Assembly: GCF_036345175.1 (NCBI RefSeq)
Contig: NZ_CP107780.1
Location: forward strand, 8,122,001-8,186,000
Source: Streptomyces sp. NBC_00576
GTDB taxonomy: Bacteria > Actinomycetota > Actinomycetes > Streptomycetales > Streptomycetaceae
Direction of reading: 5' to 3'
DNA: 64,000 nt
Below the pieces are notes generated by a model that did no database searches, was not told where the DNA came from, and saw only the letters and a list, made by a program, of their open reading frames with translations. The translations under genes were made by a program, and so were the position numbers. Below are positions 7,772 to 15,565 of the stretch, one piece after another; the first letter of the stretch is position 1, and the number at the start of each line of letters is the position of its first letter.

Positions 7772-9268
7772 TCAGTTGGGATCGGCGATGCGCGCGAGTC
7801 CCTCCTCGGCTTCTTTGATCATCCACTTGTCGCGAATTCGAGCGCCGATCTCCAAGGCGCGCGTGTAGTTCTCGCCTACCTGTGAGACATCGCTGGAGCG
7901 CTCCGCGCACCTGGCGACGTGAATCAGACTCCAGCCGGTCAGCTTGTCGTCGCCGGAATCCAGGCCGACACGTAGAGCGGCTGCGTAGTGCTTCTCCTCC
8001 TGGCGGGCGTCTTCCTCGTCCTGGGCCACCTCGGCCAACTGGTGGTGCGTCCAGCCTGCGGCTGCGGGGCAATCATGGGCGTCCGACACCGCCAGGGCTC
8101 GCTCGAAGAAGTCCTTGGCCGCTGCCAGTTCACGGCGTGAGCGCCGGTACACGGCGAAGTTGTACAGACTCCAGGCCTGCAGATGTGTGTCGTCGGTCTC
8201 GTCGGCGAGGCGATGGGCCCGGGTGAAGAACCTCAGTGCCATCTCGGGGTCACCGTTTCGCCAGCGGCAGGAGCCGAGGCCGTCCCATGCCCAGCCTTCC
8301 TTCTGCCTGGCGCGGTGTTCTATGGCGAGGTCGAGAGCCGACCAGTAGTGGTCCTCGGCCTGGTCGAGGGCGCCTTTGTCGCGCTCTTTGGTTGCCTGTT
8401 CGAGCAGGCTGTCAATTTCGGCCAGCCCTGGACCGGCCGTTGGGAGGCATTCGACCACCTCCCTCATCGAGGCCGCCGCGACGGCTGCGGCGGGGCGCTC
8501 AGCCGGTTCGAACCGCATGAGCTGACCGATCAGGGGCTGTAGGGCGCCAGCGGTGCGCATGGGCTCCGGAACACCGTGGGTGATGGCGTGGAACAGTTGC
8601 AGAGGGGAGTCACCGGGAAACGGATAACGCCCCTCCGCGGCGCGGTACAACGTCGCTCCCAGGGACCACATGTCCGAAGACGAAGATGCAGACCCGCCAC
8701 TGATCTGCTCCGGGGACATGTACTGCGGCGTCCCGATCAGTGTTCCCGTGGCCGTGAGAGTGATCTCGCCCGACATTGTGGCGATCCCGAAATCGGCGAT
8801 CACCGCCCGGCCGTTTTCCGCGAGGAGGATGTTGGCCGGCTTGATGTCGCGGTGGACCACTCCGGCCGCGTGCGCGGCAGCCAGAGCCGCCGCGATCTGT
8901 GTGCCGATGCGCGCCGCCTCGTCGACCCGGAGCGGTCCCTCGTCAAGGACCTCCCGAAGGGAACGCCCGTCCACAAATTCCATCACCATCCAGGGCAGAC
9001 CGCTGCTGTCGGAGAACTGATCATGCACGGTGACGATGTTCGGATGATTGAGCTTTCCGGCCGCACGGGCCTCACGTTCGGCCCGGGCCAGGAGAACCTC
9101 ACGGTCCTTGGCTGACAGCCCCTCAGGAACCTTGAACTGTTTGAGCACTACCTGGCGGCGCAGGCGCACGTCGTACGCGAGCCAAGCTTCCCCCTGACCG
9201 CCGGCCCCCAGTCGTCGTTTCAGCTGATACCTGCTGTCAACGACTGGAACCGTATCTGTATCCGCCAT
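7772..9268 (-). CDS. Soluble Ser/Thr protein kinase with C-terminal TPR-like repeats
   Basis: A 498-residue protein counted from the ATG at 9268 (MADTDTVPV); a start 18 bases further up is also possible and neither has a clear ribosome site. Residues 15 to about 270 are a Hanks-type kinase: Gly-rich loop LGAGGQGEAW, VLKQF with the ATP-binding Lys, HRDIKPAN catalytic loop, DFGIA, and GTPQYMSPEQ. There is no transmembrane segment. From about residue 285 helix pairs of TPR type follow (for example WSLYNFAVYRRSRRELAAAKDFFERALAVS), a protein-binding scaffold. The gene is divergent from the HD-TIR operon, with only 460 bp between. A kinase with a peptide-binding tail in a defence island suggests signalling to, or abortive response with, a neighbour; this is inference. 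Confidence 0.9.
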   Translation of the reverse strand: MADTDTVPVVDSRYQLKRRLGAGGQGEAWLAYDVRLRRQVVLKQFKVPEGLSAKDREVLLARAEREARAAGKLNHPNIVTVHDQFSDSSGLPWMVMEFVDGRSLREVLDEGPLRVDEAARIGTQIAAALAAAHAAGVVHRDIKPANILLAENGRAVIADFGIATMSGEITLTATGTLIGTPQYMSPEQISGGSASSSSDMWSLGATLYRAAEGRYPFPGDSPLQLFHAITHGVPEPMRTAGALQPLIGQLMRFEPAERPAAAVAAASMREVVECLPTAGPGLAEIDSLLEQATKERDKGALDQAEDHYWSALDLAIEHRARQKEGWAWDGLGSCRWRNGDPEMALRFFTRAHRLADETDDTHLQAWSLYNFAVYRRSRRELAAAKDFFERALAVSDAHDCPAAAGWTHHQLAEVAQDEEDARQEEKHYAAALRVGLDSGDDKLTGWSLIHVARCAERSSDVSQVGENYTRALEIGARIRDKWMIKEAEEGLARIADPN

Positions 9269-9306
9269 GAGTGCACATAACCACACCAGTGATGGCAGGC
9301 ACAGAG

Positions 9307-9525
9307 CTACTTCCCGATTCCGATCCTTGAGGTTGGCAGCACGGACTGGAGGCCGCGATGCCGGACCAGATCATCTGCACACTCTGCCGCGACTCCGGGG
9401 AACGCCATAGCTCGCCACAAGGCGGAACGGTCCACTGGGTCGCCTGAGTCGGTCTTTCGTGACACGAGTTGGACGACGCCGGGGGAGTGGGTGTTGATGA
9501 GCACGTGGCGGAACGGATTGCCCGG
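9307..9525 (-). pseudogene. Remnant of an AAA ATPase C-terminus
   Basis: Read on the minus strand from 9525, the frame gives PGNPFRHVLINTHSPGVVQL, which is the beta-strand and switch-histidine (THSP) motif of SMC/OLD-type ATPases. About 50 further residues follow to a stop at 9307. No Walker A or Walker B motif lies upstream in any frame, so only this scrap of a former gene survives, between two divergent operons. It shows that another ATPase-containing module once occupied this spot. Confidence 0.5.
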
Positions 9526-9730
9526 GCTGGGGGCAGTCGTGGGACCGACTGCTCTCCCCTCCCCGCACCGGCGGAGCTTCCTCTCTGCCGAAGAAAGGTG
9601 CCCCATGCATGTAGTCGGACGGCGGTTTACCCGGCATCCGGCAGGGACAGATCGTGAGGAGTCAAGGCGAGGCTGCCACGTGCGGGTGGGTGCCGGGACC
9701 TTCCCGATCACGGCGAAAGAAGAAGTGCGA

Positions 9731-11704
9731 ATGGTATCGGAGCATGTGCGAACAGAGCGGGTGAGTCGCAATCCGCTCGCCCCTGTGCGTGATTCCGTGC
9801 ACGGCCTCATCGACACCTCCGACACCGCAGCCGGTTTCGCGTCACCGATCATCGACCGCGTCATTCAATCGCGCCCCGTTCAGCGGCTGAGGCGGGTAAA
9901 GCAGTTGGGCTTCGCTTCTCACAGCTTTGTGGGAGCGGACCACAGCAGGTACGCGCACGCCATCGGCACCATGCACATCATGCGCAAGCTTTTGCGCCAG
10001 GTCGGGGCAGCGGATTCGGAGTTCCTTGCCTCCCTCGAAGCCGAGTACAACCGCGTCTATCAACCGGACCAGCCAGCCGAGACGGAGTGGCTCTACGAGC
10101 ACATCCTGATCGCGGCACTGCTGCAGGACGTGGGTGAACTCCCCTACCAGAGCGCCACTCGAGGGCTCTTTGTCCCCGACGACGACGTCCGCTCCTGGGT
10201 CGGACTGAAGATCGGCCAGGACACCTCGCTCTGGCCGGCCAAACCGGTCTTCACTCTGGCCTGCCTGTTCGGGCCCGAGATCGACCCCTTCCTGGCGCCG
10301 CTGAACAGCAATTTCATCGCCTTCCTCATGACGGCCGACTACTGGCCCGACGCCGATCTGGCCACCGCGTTCCTGCCTGTACGCCACATGCTGGACGGCG
10401 AGATCGACGCCGACCGGATCGACTACGTACACCGCGACGCGCACCACACCGTCGGGATGCTCGGAAGCTCGGACGACGTCATCTCCGCAGTCCTCACCTA
10501 CGACGATCAAGGCCCCATCTGCTCGGACCCCGCCCCGTTCGCCAACTTCCTGGCTACGCGAGCGCATCTGTATTCCACGGTCTATTTCGCACCGCAGAAC
10601 CGGTTCAGAGTCATGCTGGTCAAGAGCATTCTCAGGGGCGTACGCGAATCCCAGGAGCTGCGGCTGGCCTTCCCCTTGATCTCGAACCAGTACATGAGTA
10701 CCGATTCATTCCTGGAGGTCGACGACGTCCGCCTGGAGGAAGAGATCACCAAGCTCAGCCAGAACGTCCTCAAGAGCAGGCTGAGCAAAAGGGCCGGTAC
10801 GGCTCTCACGGAGTTCACGACGGGCACGAAACTGTACCGGCACTTCTGGCTGCGCGACGTGGAGGCCGCGGACGCCCCCGCCGCAACAGCTGACATTCCG
10901 GTGCCCCACGATCTCTTCTTCGAGGTGTTCGGGGCCGACGCTTCCCCGAGCAGTGGGGTCCGCTTCTCCACGGAGGGACCCGACGGCGAGGTGGAACTCA
11001 CCAACATAGAGGAATGCAACGGCCCTCACTTCGGAGTCACCAGCAATGCCAGGGCGACGCTGCCCATCCTCGGCGACGTCCTGGTCTTCTATCCGCACAA
11101 CAGCAAGGGTGAGGACATCAAAGCGGTACGGGCCGCCTACACAGACCGCACCCTGCGGGCCGCCCTGCTGCAGAAGGCCAGAAACGAGTGGGACGCGATT
11201 CCCCCGGACACCAGGAGCCTGAAGGGCTTCAACGGCCCGACGATCTTCATCTCCTATTGCACCGATGACATCACGGAGGTGCGCCGTCTGGTGTCGCAGT
11301 TGCATCACTTCCGGCGGCGCTACTTCGTCATCATGGAAGCGAATCAGGGGATCGGAGGCACGACGGCCCGCAATAGCATCGACGGTGTCATGAACACCGA
11401 TTCGGCGATCCTGGTTGCCTCGCGCTCCTATCAGCAAAGGTGCTCCACCCAGCTGAACGGAAACATCATGCATGAGATCCGCACCATGCACGACCGGCGA
11501 TCCTCGTCCCCCGCCGACTACCCGGTTGTCCCTGTCTCCGTTCACCCTCATCACGAAGTGACCAACATCCCCTGGTCGCTGCTGGGGATGGACGCCCCTC
11601 CCTTCACGGGCACGGTCATCGGAAACGCCTCAGACACGCAACTGAGAGCGACGGTGGAGGCGGCCCTGGCCGCGATCGACGTGGAGATCGGTGGCCGGCC
11701 ATGA
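9731..11704 (+). CDS. HD-domain (dNTPase-like) protein fused to a C-terminal TIR domain
   Basis: A 657-residue protein from the ATG at 9731. The N-terminal part follows the SPO1/dGTPase-like HD phosphohydrolase pattern: RDSVHGLIDTSD, then IQSRPVQRLRRVKQLGFA and DHSRYAHAIGTMH (His 76), and later DGEIDADRIDYVHRDAHHTVG (Asp 228 and 231). The central HD pair is changed: residues 132-133 read Gln-Asp (LLQDVGELPY) where active enzymes have His-Asp. The C-terminal part, from about residue 498, begins PTIFISYCTDD and has GIGGTTARNSIDGVM, TDSAILVASRSY and a possible catalytic Glu in IMHEIRTM, matching a TIR (NADase or scaffold) domain. The stop overlaps the next ATG by 4 bases. An in-frame ATG at 9605 with AAAGG ahead is an alternative start. 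Likely role: nucleotide-sensing TIR effector. Confidence 0.85.
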   Translation: MVSEHVRTERVSRNPLAPVRDSVHGLIDTSDTAAGFASPIIDRVIQSRPVQRLRRVKQLGFASHSFVGADHSRYAHAIGTMHIMRKLLRQVGAADSEFLASLEAEYNRVYQPDQPAETEWLYEHILIAALLQDVGELPYQSATRGLFVPDDDVRSWVGLKIGQDTSLWPAKPVFTLACLFGPEIDPFLAPLNSNFIAFLMTADYWPDADLATAFLPVRHMLDGEIDADRIDYVHRDAHHTVGMLGSSDDVISAVLTYDDQGPICSDPAPFANFLATRAHLYSTVYFAPQNRFRVMLVKSILRGVRESQELRLAFPLISNQYMSTDSFLEVDDVRLEEEITKLSQNVLKSRLSKRAGTALTEFTTGTKLYRHFWLRDVEAADAPAATADIPVPHDLFFEVFGADASPSSGVRFSTEGPDGEVELTNIEECNGPHFGVTSNARATLPILGDVLVFYPHNSKGEDIKAVRAAYTDRTLRAALLQKARNEWDAIPPDTRSLKGFNGPTIFISYCTDDITEVRRLVSQLHHFRRRYFVIMEANQGIGGTTARNSIDGVMNTDSAILVASRSYQQRCSTQLNGNIMHEIRTMHDRRSSSPADYPVVPVSVHPHHEVTNIPWSLLGMDAPPFTGTVIGNASDTQLRATVEAALAAIDVEIGGRP

Positions 11705-12309
11705 CCCGGCACTCTCAACTCACAGACCCTCGTACCTGTCGCCTCGCCCTGTTCGGGCTGCCCGGTTCAGGGAAGAGCACGTTCTCGTCCCTGGCGAAGG
11801 CGTGGGCCGCCGAGAACGATGCCACCGTGCACATCATCACTCTCGCGGAACCGTTATACCGCGCTCAGGCTGCGGTCTACGAGTCCGCCGGACGTCCGAT
11901 GCGGACGGCGGAACGAAGACAGGACGGCGCCCTGCTCAATTTCCTCGGCTCACACATGCGGAAGATCAACCCGCATGTCCTCGAGGAGCATTTCCTGGCG
12001 GAGACCGCGCGCATCCACGCAGTCTGCGAAGGCAGCACCCGGCGTCAGGTGGTCATCTGCTCCGACGCCCGGCCCGCCGACCTCCGCTACCTGCGCCAAG
12101 GGGGCTTCCATCCCGTGGTGATCACCGTCGACGAAGAGGTGGCCTCCAAGCGAAAGGAAGCGCGGGGCGACCTGACGCTCGGCGACGCCCGGCATTCGAC
12201 GGAGAACGGGGTGGAGCGGATACACCCGAGCACCCTGGTGGACAACAGCGGCACACTCCAGCACTTCGCCGCCGCCGTCACCGCACTGCTGGATTCTGTG
12301 GCCAGGTGA
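11701..12309 (+). CDS. P-loop nucleotide kinase-like protein (dNMP kinase-like)
   Basis: A 202-residue protein with Walker A GLPGSGKST at about residues 19-27, then ITLAEPLYRAQAAVYESAG, which resembles the dNMP-binding helix of phage-type deoxynucleoside monophosphate kinases, and VVICSDARPADLRYLRQGGFHPVVITVD, whose SDxRxxxE/D-like segment fits the base-recognition region. An Arg-rich lid (KRKEARGD) follows. It starts with ATG overlapping the HD-TIR stop (ATGA) and ends in GTGA shared with the next start, so it is coupled on both sides. Codon 52 (11854-11856) is TTA, read by the bldA tRNA, so in Streptomyces full expression of this and the coupled genes could be tied to development. Substrate is inferred from neighbours. 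Confidence 0.8.
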   Translation: MTRHSQLTDPRTCRLALFGLPGSGKSTFSSLAKAWAAENDATVHIITLAEPLYRAQAAVYESAGRPMRTAERRQDGALLNFLGSHMRKINPHVLEEHFLAETARIHAVCEGSTRRQVVICSDARPADLRYLRQGGFHPVVITVDEEVASKRKEARGDLTLGDARHSTENGVERIHPSTLVDNSGTLQHFAAAVTALLDSVAR

Positions 12310-12818
12310 TACTGACCGGGCGCCAGATCGAAGCGGCCGTCGATGCCGCGGAGATCGTCATTCACCCTTTCGACCCCAGTCGCATGAACCCGAACAGTTA
12401 CAACTACACGCTCGGCAGGCAGCTCAAATTCACAGAAGGTGACCTTGATGCCCGCCGTGAGGTGACCTGGCACTCGATCACCATCGGGTACGAGGGTTAT
12501 CTCCTCGTGCCAGGCCAGCTCTACCTCGCCAGTACGGCTGAGGTGATTGGCAGTGACACGTACGTGACCAGTCTGATCGGTCGGTCGTCGCTCGGCCGGC
12601 TCGGGCTCTTCGTCCAAGTGACCGCCGACCTCGGACATCAAGGAGCGGTCCACTGCTGGACCCTGGAACTCACCGTTGTCCAACCATTGCGAGTCGTGCC
12701 CGGCATGCCACTGGGGCAAGTCAGTTTCTGGACGACAACGGGATCCGTCACCGCCTACGAAGGTATGTACGGGCAGACCTCATCACCGACGCCTTTCTGG
12801 CCACAGAGCCTCGCCTGA
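12306..12818 (+). CDS. dcd-like: dCTP deaminase/dUTPase-fold protein, copy 1 (catalytic Glu kept)
   Basis: A 170-residue protein from a GTG that overlaps the preceding stop (GTGA). It starts VILTGRQIEAAV and has NPNSYNYTLG, the substrate-binding GRSSLGRLGLFVQVTAD (Arg-Ser-Ser...Arg), and WTLELTVVQPLRVVPGMPLGQVSFW, whose Glu 121 corresponds to the general base Glu 138 of E. coli Dcd. All visible catalytic positions are therefore present. Dcd converts dCTP to dUTP; bacterial homologues deaminate dCTP to starve phages. The length is close to the usual 180-190 residues. A second copy follows 33 bp downstream. Confidence 0.88.
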   Translation: MILTGRQIEAAVDAAEIVIHPFDPSRMNPNSYNYTLGRQLKFTEGDLDARREVTWHSITIGYEGYLLVPGQLYLASTAEVIGSDTYVTSLIGRSSLGRLGLFVQVTADLGHQGAVHCWTLELTVVQPLRVVPGMPLGQVSFWTTTGSVTAYEGMYGQTSSPTPFWPQSLA

Positions 12819-12851
12819 GAGGGCGGACTCCTCTGGGAGAGCGAGCGCACT

Positions 12852-13367
12852 GTGATATTGACCGGCAAAGAGATTATCCGGCAGCATCGCCTGCAGCGGA
12901 TTGAAATAGAGCCGTTCGACCCCGAACAGGTCAACCCGAACAGCTACGACTTCCGGCTCGGTACGGAAATACTGACCTACCGGAACAAGGAGCTGGACGT
13001 CCAGGTCCAACAGCCCACCGTGCGCACACAGCTGACCGACACGGGTCTCGTCCTGCAGCCGGACCGTGTGTACCTCGGCTCCACCATGGAGAAGATGGGC
13101 AGCGACCACTATGTGCCCATCATCAGGGGCAAGTCGTCACTCGGCAGGCTCGGCCTCTTCGTGAACATCACAGCCGATCTGATCGACATCGGCTCGCACA
13201 ACAACTGGACGCTGCAGTTCCACGCGGTGCAGCCGGTCCGGATCTACCCGGGAATGCGCATCGGCCAAGTCACCTTCTGGGTCCCGGTCGGCACCATCAA
13301 ACTGTATGCGGGCAAGTACCAGGGATCCGTGGGACCGCGTCCGTCCGAAGCCTTCCGCGATTTCTGA
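12852..13367 (+). CDS. dcd-like: dCTP deaminase-fold protein, copy 2 (Glu to Gln at catalytic site)
   Basis: A 171-residue paralogue of the preceding protein: MILTGKEII, NPNSYDFRLG, GKSSLGRLGLFVNITADLID and WTLQFHAVQPVRIYPGMRIGQVTFW. Two active-site positions differ: Arg of RSSLGR is Lys, and the general base Glu is Gln 122 (codon CAG at 13215). In E. coli Dcd this Glu is needed for deamination, so this copy is predicted to bind but not deaminate, or to act on something else. Early codons (ATA, TTG, AAA, ATT, GAA) are AT-richer than the neighbours, hinting at a different origin. The GTG start has only a weak GGGAG 12 bases upstream. Two hairpins directly follow the stop. Confidence 0.88.
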   Translation: MILTGKEIIRQHRLQRIEIEPFDPEQVNPNSYDFRLGTEILTYRNKELDVQVQQPTVRTQLTDTGLVLQPDRVYLGSTMEKMGSDHYVPIIRGKSSLGRLGLFVNITADLIDIGSHNNWTLQFHAVQPVRIYPGMRIGQVTFWVPVGTIKLYAGKYQGSVGPRPSEAFRDF

Positions 13368-13372
13368 GGCAC

Positions 13373-13412
13373 CCGGCTCCACGGAACCGAGCCGGTCCGC
13401 CTCCGGCGGACC
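13373..13412 (+). terminator. Double hairpin ending the HD-TIR operon
   Basis: CCGGCTC (13373-13379) pairs with GAGCCGG (13389-13395), and immediately after it GGTCCGCC pairs with GGCGGACC across a 3-base loop (13394-13412). It lies 5 bases after the second Dcd stop. There is no U-run, as usual in Streptomyces. Confidence 0.65.
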
Positions 13413-13771
13413 TGAGTCATCTGCGCCCACGTGCTGGGCCGTGCAGGCGAGTTGACTCGTACGCATGCCGGATGACCACCTCACCCTCGCGCCCCTCACT
13501 CCTGGGCGGAACCAGTGATCTCCACGCTCGTCACCCTCCCCACGGCGTGCTTCGCCCTGCTCTACGGCGGCCTGTCCCGCGGCGTCACGGGGGCAGGAAC
13601 CGCTCTGGAACGCCAGGGCCGCCACAAGTCCGAAGCGGGTCCACTCGGCTGCCTGCGCCGGGACCGACGGTGGGTATTTGTGCGGGTGAATTTTCGAGGT
13701 TCGGCGGTGTGGTGAGCGCGTGCTTCCTAGCGTAGGCATCGGTCGGTACGGGCGGTGGAGGTGAGCGGGCG
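13413..13771. other. Intergenic stretch of about 360 bp before the XRE gene
   Basis: No convincing gene. A short open frame from 13515 (MISTLVTLPTACFALLYGG at its start) is hydrophobic at first but has no homologue I recognise and poor continuation. The last 90 bases are AT-richer (GGGTATTTGTGCGGG, GAATTTTCGAGG) and probably carry the promoter of the XRE gene. Confidence 0.35.
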
Positions 13772-14656
13772 GTGAGTGAACGGGTGCGGGAGCCGGACGA
13801 AACCAGGGCTGCGGACGTGGGCTCGGACGTCGAGACGGAGGCGACGGGATCGCCGGAACCAGGCTCGGGCATCCTCCGGGTCTTCGGACGCCAGCTGAAA
13901 CGGTTCCGGCTGCGGGCGGGCCTGGAACGCGCCGAGTTCGGGGCGCGGACGGGCTACTCGGCGTCCACGATCGCGGCGTTCGAACAGGGGAGGCGAGTGC
14001 CGCCGCCTCGGTTCATCGACGTGGCGGATGAGGTGCTGGACGCGGGCTGCGTCTTGCAGGAGATGAAGGAGGAGGTCGCGAAGGCGCAGTTCCCGGCGTT
14101 CTTTCGGGATGCGGCTCGGTTGGAGGCGGAGGCGGTTGAACTGCACGCCTACGACACGCACGTCGTCAAAGGCCTCTTGCAGACCGAGGAGTACACACGA
14201 GCCCTCCTGCGCATGAGGAGGCCGCTCCTGACCGAAGAGATCATCGAGCAACGAGTGGCGGCTCGGCTGGCACGACAAGAAGTGTTCGCCAGAGTTGACA
14301 GACCGCTGTTCAGCTTCGTGATGGAGGAGTCCGTGCTTTTGCGCCGACTCGGCGGTCCAGATGTCATGCGGGGACAGTTGGAACAGATTCTCCTCACCGG
14401 CCAGCAGCGCAACGTCGAGGTTCAGATCATGCCGTTGGACCGAGAGGACAATGCGGGCGTCGACGGAGGCTTCACGCTCTACATGCGTAAGGGCGGGGAA
14501 CAGGTGGGCTACTTGGAGACCCAGGGACGAAGCACGCTGGTCACCGACCGAGAAGAGGTGCGCGTGCTGTCGGCGCGCTATGGGATTATCCGAGCGCAAG
14601 CACTCGCTCCCCGTGAGTCGTTGTCCTACATCGAGAAGCTGTTGGGAGAACCATGA
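13772..14656 (+). CDS. XRE-family regulator with DUF5753 (Scr1-type)
   Basis: A 294-residue protein. A helix-turn-helix lies at about residues 30-85 (RQLKRFRLRAGLERAEFGARTGYSASTIAAFEQGRR, shown here in part: AEFGARTGYSASTIAAFEQ). The rest is the DUF5753 effector-like domain: YDTHVVKGLLQTEEYTRALL, then RLARQEVF, MRGQLEQILLTGQQRNVEVQIMP (in part), and VLSARYGIIRAQAL. Such regulators are paired with small DUF397 proteins throughout Streptomyces and behave like a regulatory or toxin-antitoxin-like pair. GTG start with GGAGG 10 bases upstream. It overlaps the DUF397 ATG by 4 bases. Confidence 0.9.
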   Translation: MSERVREPDETRAADVGSDVETEATGSPEPGSGILRVFGRQLKRFRLRAGLERAEFGARTGYSASTIAAFEQGRRVPPPRFIDVADEVLDAGCVLQEMKEEVAKAQFPAFFRDAARLEAEAVELHAYDTHVVKGLLQTEEYTRALLRMRRPLLTEEIIEQRVAARLARQEVFARVDRPLFSFVMEESVLLRRLGGPDVMRGQLEQILLTGQQRNVEVQIMPLDREDNAGVDGGFTLYMRKGGEQVGYLETQGRSTLVTDREEVRVLSARYGIIRAQALAPRESLSYIEKLLGEP

Positions 14657-14865
14657 CGCCCCGAACCAAGAACACGGCTGACTCGTCTCTGACCTGGTTC
14701 AAGAGCAGTTACAGCGGGGCTGAGGGCGGTGATTGTGTCGAGGCGGCTACTTCCCCGCAAACGATCCATGTGCGGGACTCCAAGGACACTGCCCGTCCCG
14801 GTCTGACTGTTGGCACGGACGCGTGGACGATGTTCGTCGGGTACACGATCCGCGCGCTCGACTGA
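14653..14865 (+). CDS. DUF397 protein, partner of the XRE regulator
   Basis: A 70-residue protein with the family signature: LTWFKSSYSGAEGGDCVEAA near the N-terminus, then IHVRDSKD and a C-terminal hydrophobic strand WTMFVGYTI. The ATG overlaps the XRE stop (ATGA). DUF397 proteins are small partners of XRE/DUF5753 regulators; molecular action is not well established. Confidence 0.9.
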   Translation: MTPRTKNTADSSLTWFKSSYSGAEGGDCVEAATSPQTIHVRDSKDTARPGLTVGTDAWTMFVGYTIRALD

Positions 14866-14890
14866 GTCGCATGGCTCCGCAATGAACTGC

Positions 14891-15565
14891 TCATCTGCGT
14901 CGGGGACTTGGGGCAGACGCGGCGGACCACTGGCCGAGTTCGTGGACGAAGTCCGTGTAGGAGAGGTTGGTTCCGGTCGGGCCCGAGGCCAGCAGGCCTA
15001 GCGACCGGGCCTGCTCGGCGACCTTGGGCCCGTCGCTCTCCCGGAAGGCTGCGGAAACGAGCCTGCGCTTGAGCTCTTCCTTGGGGCTCTTGATGGATCC
15101 AGTGTCGCGACCCCGGAGCTGCGCGGGAACCTTCCAGTTGGGCCGGACGGCCGGAAAGGCGTCCGGGAAGAGTAAGAGCCACGCTTCCGACTCCCAAGCG
15201 GCAAGCGCCAGGGCCGAGTTGCAGGGGCTCTCACGGGCGAGGGCTCCGGCGACGTTCGCGCGGATACGGCTGTACGTGGCATCCGTGTAGCCGTCCAGGT
15301 CCTCGTGGATCACCAGGCCGACCAGCGGGCCCTTCGCCCGGAGTGCCCGACCCTTTGCCTTGCCGATGATCGTGCGGATGCGGGCGGCGAGTTCGGGACC
15401 GGTGGCTGTCTTGAGCCTGGTCTTGTCACTGATCTCGACGAGCCGGGCGTTGCCGAGGTCCGCGTGGTGCTGCTTGACGACCTCGGCGACGATCCGGCAG
15501 TCGTTGGAGTCCTCGCCGGCGAGCACGATGACACCGCGCTCTTGCTGCCCTCTGTTCCCGGCCAC
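14891..15565 (-). CDS. TOPRIM-like (DUF4276/RloB-type) nuclease-like protein
   Basis: A 224-residue protein from a GTG at 15565 that shares one base with the ATPase stop (TAGTG), so it is coupled. It shows GVIVLAGEDSNDCRIV (first acidic strand of a TOPRIM fold), LVGLVIHEDLDGY (second acidic motif with DxD-like HEDLDG) and ALAAWESEAWLLLFPDAF, which resembles the AVxExExWLL segment of DUF4276 proteins. These features fit small TOPRIM proteins that are the nuclease or effector half of ATPase-TOPRIM defence pairs such as PARIS, RloAB-like and OLD-like systems. Which of these it is closest to cannot be settled by eye. Confidence 0.7.
   Translation of the reverse strand: MAGNRGQQERGVIVLAGEDSNDCRIVAEVVKQHHADLGNARLVEISDKTRLKTATGPELAARIRTIIGKAKGRALRAKGPLVGLVIHEDLDGYTDATYSRIRANVAGALARESPCNSALALAAWESEAWLLLFPDAFPAVRPNWKVPAQLRGRDTGSIKSPKEELKRRLVSAAFRESDGPKVAEQARSLGLLASGPTGTNLSYTDFVHELGQWSAASAPSPRRR

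Noticed and set aside
7368..8072. Minus-strand open frame of 234 codons overlapping the kinase end.
   Set aside because: It is antisense or shifted against the TPR region, with poor codon bias and no motif.
8500..8520. GGTTCGAACC resembling a tRNA T-loop.
   Set aside because: It lies inside the kinase gene and no tRNA-like arms surround it.
9491..9730. N-terminal extension of 80 residues of the HD-TIR protein.
   Set aside because: It overlaps the AAA ATPase remnant on the other strand and shows no family similarity; HD proteins of this type begin near residue 81. The ATG at 9605 remains possible.
13515..13715. Small hydrophobic open frame between Dcd and XRE genes.
   Set aside because: Only 66 codons, no ribosome site, and the second half is not protein-like.
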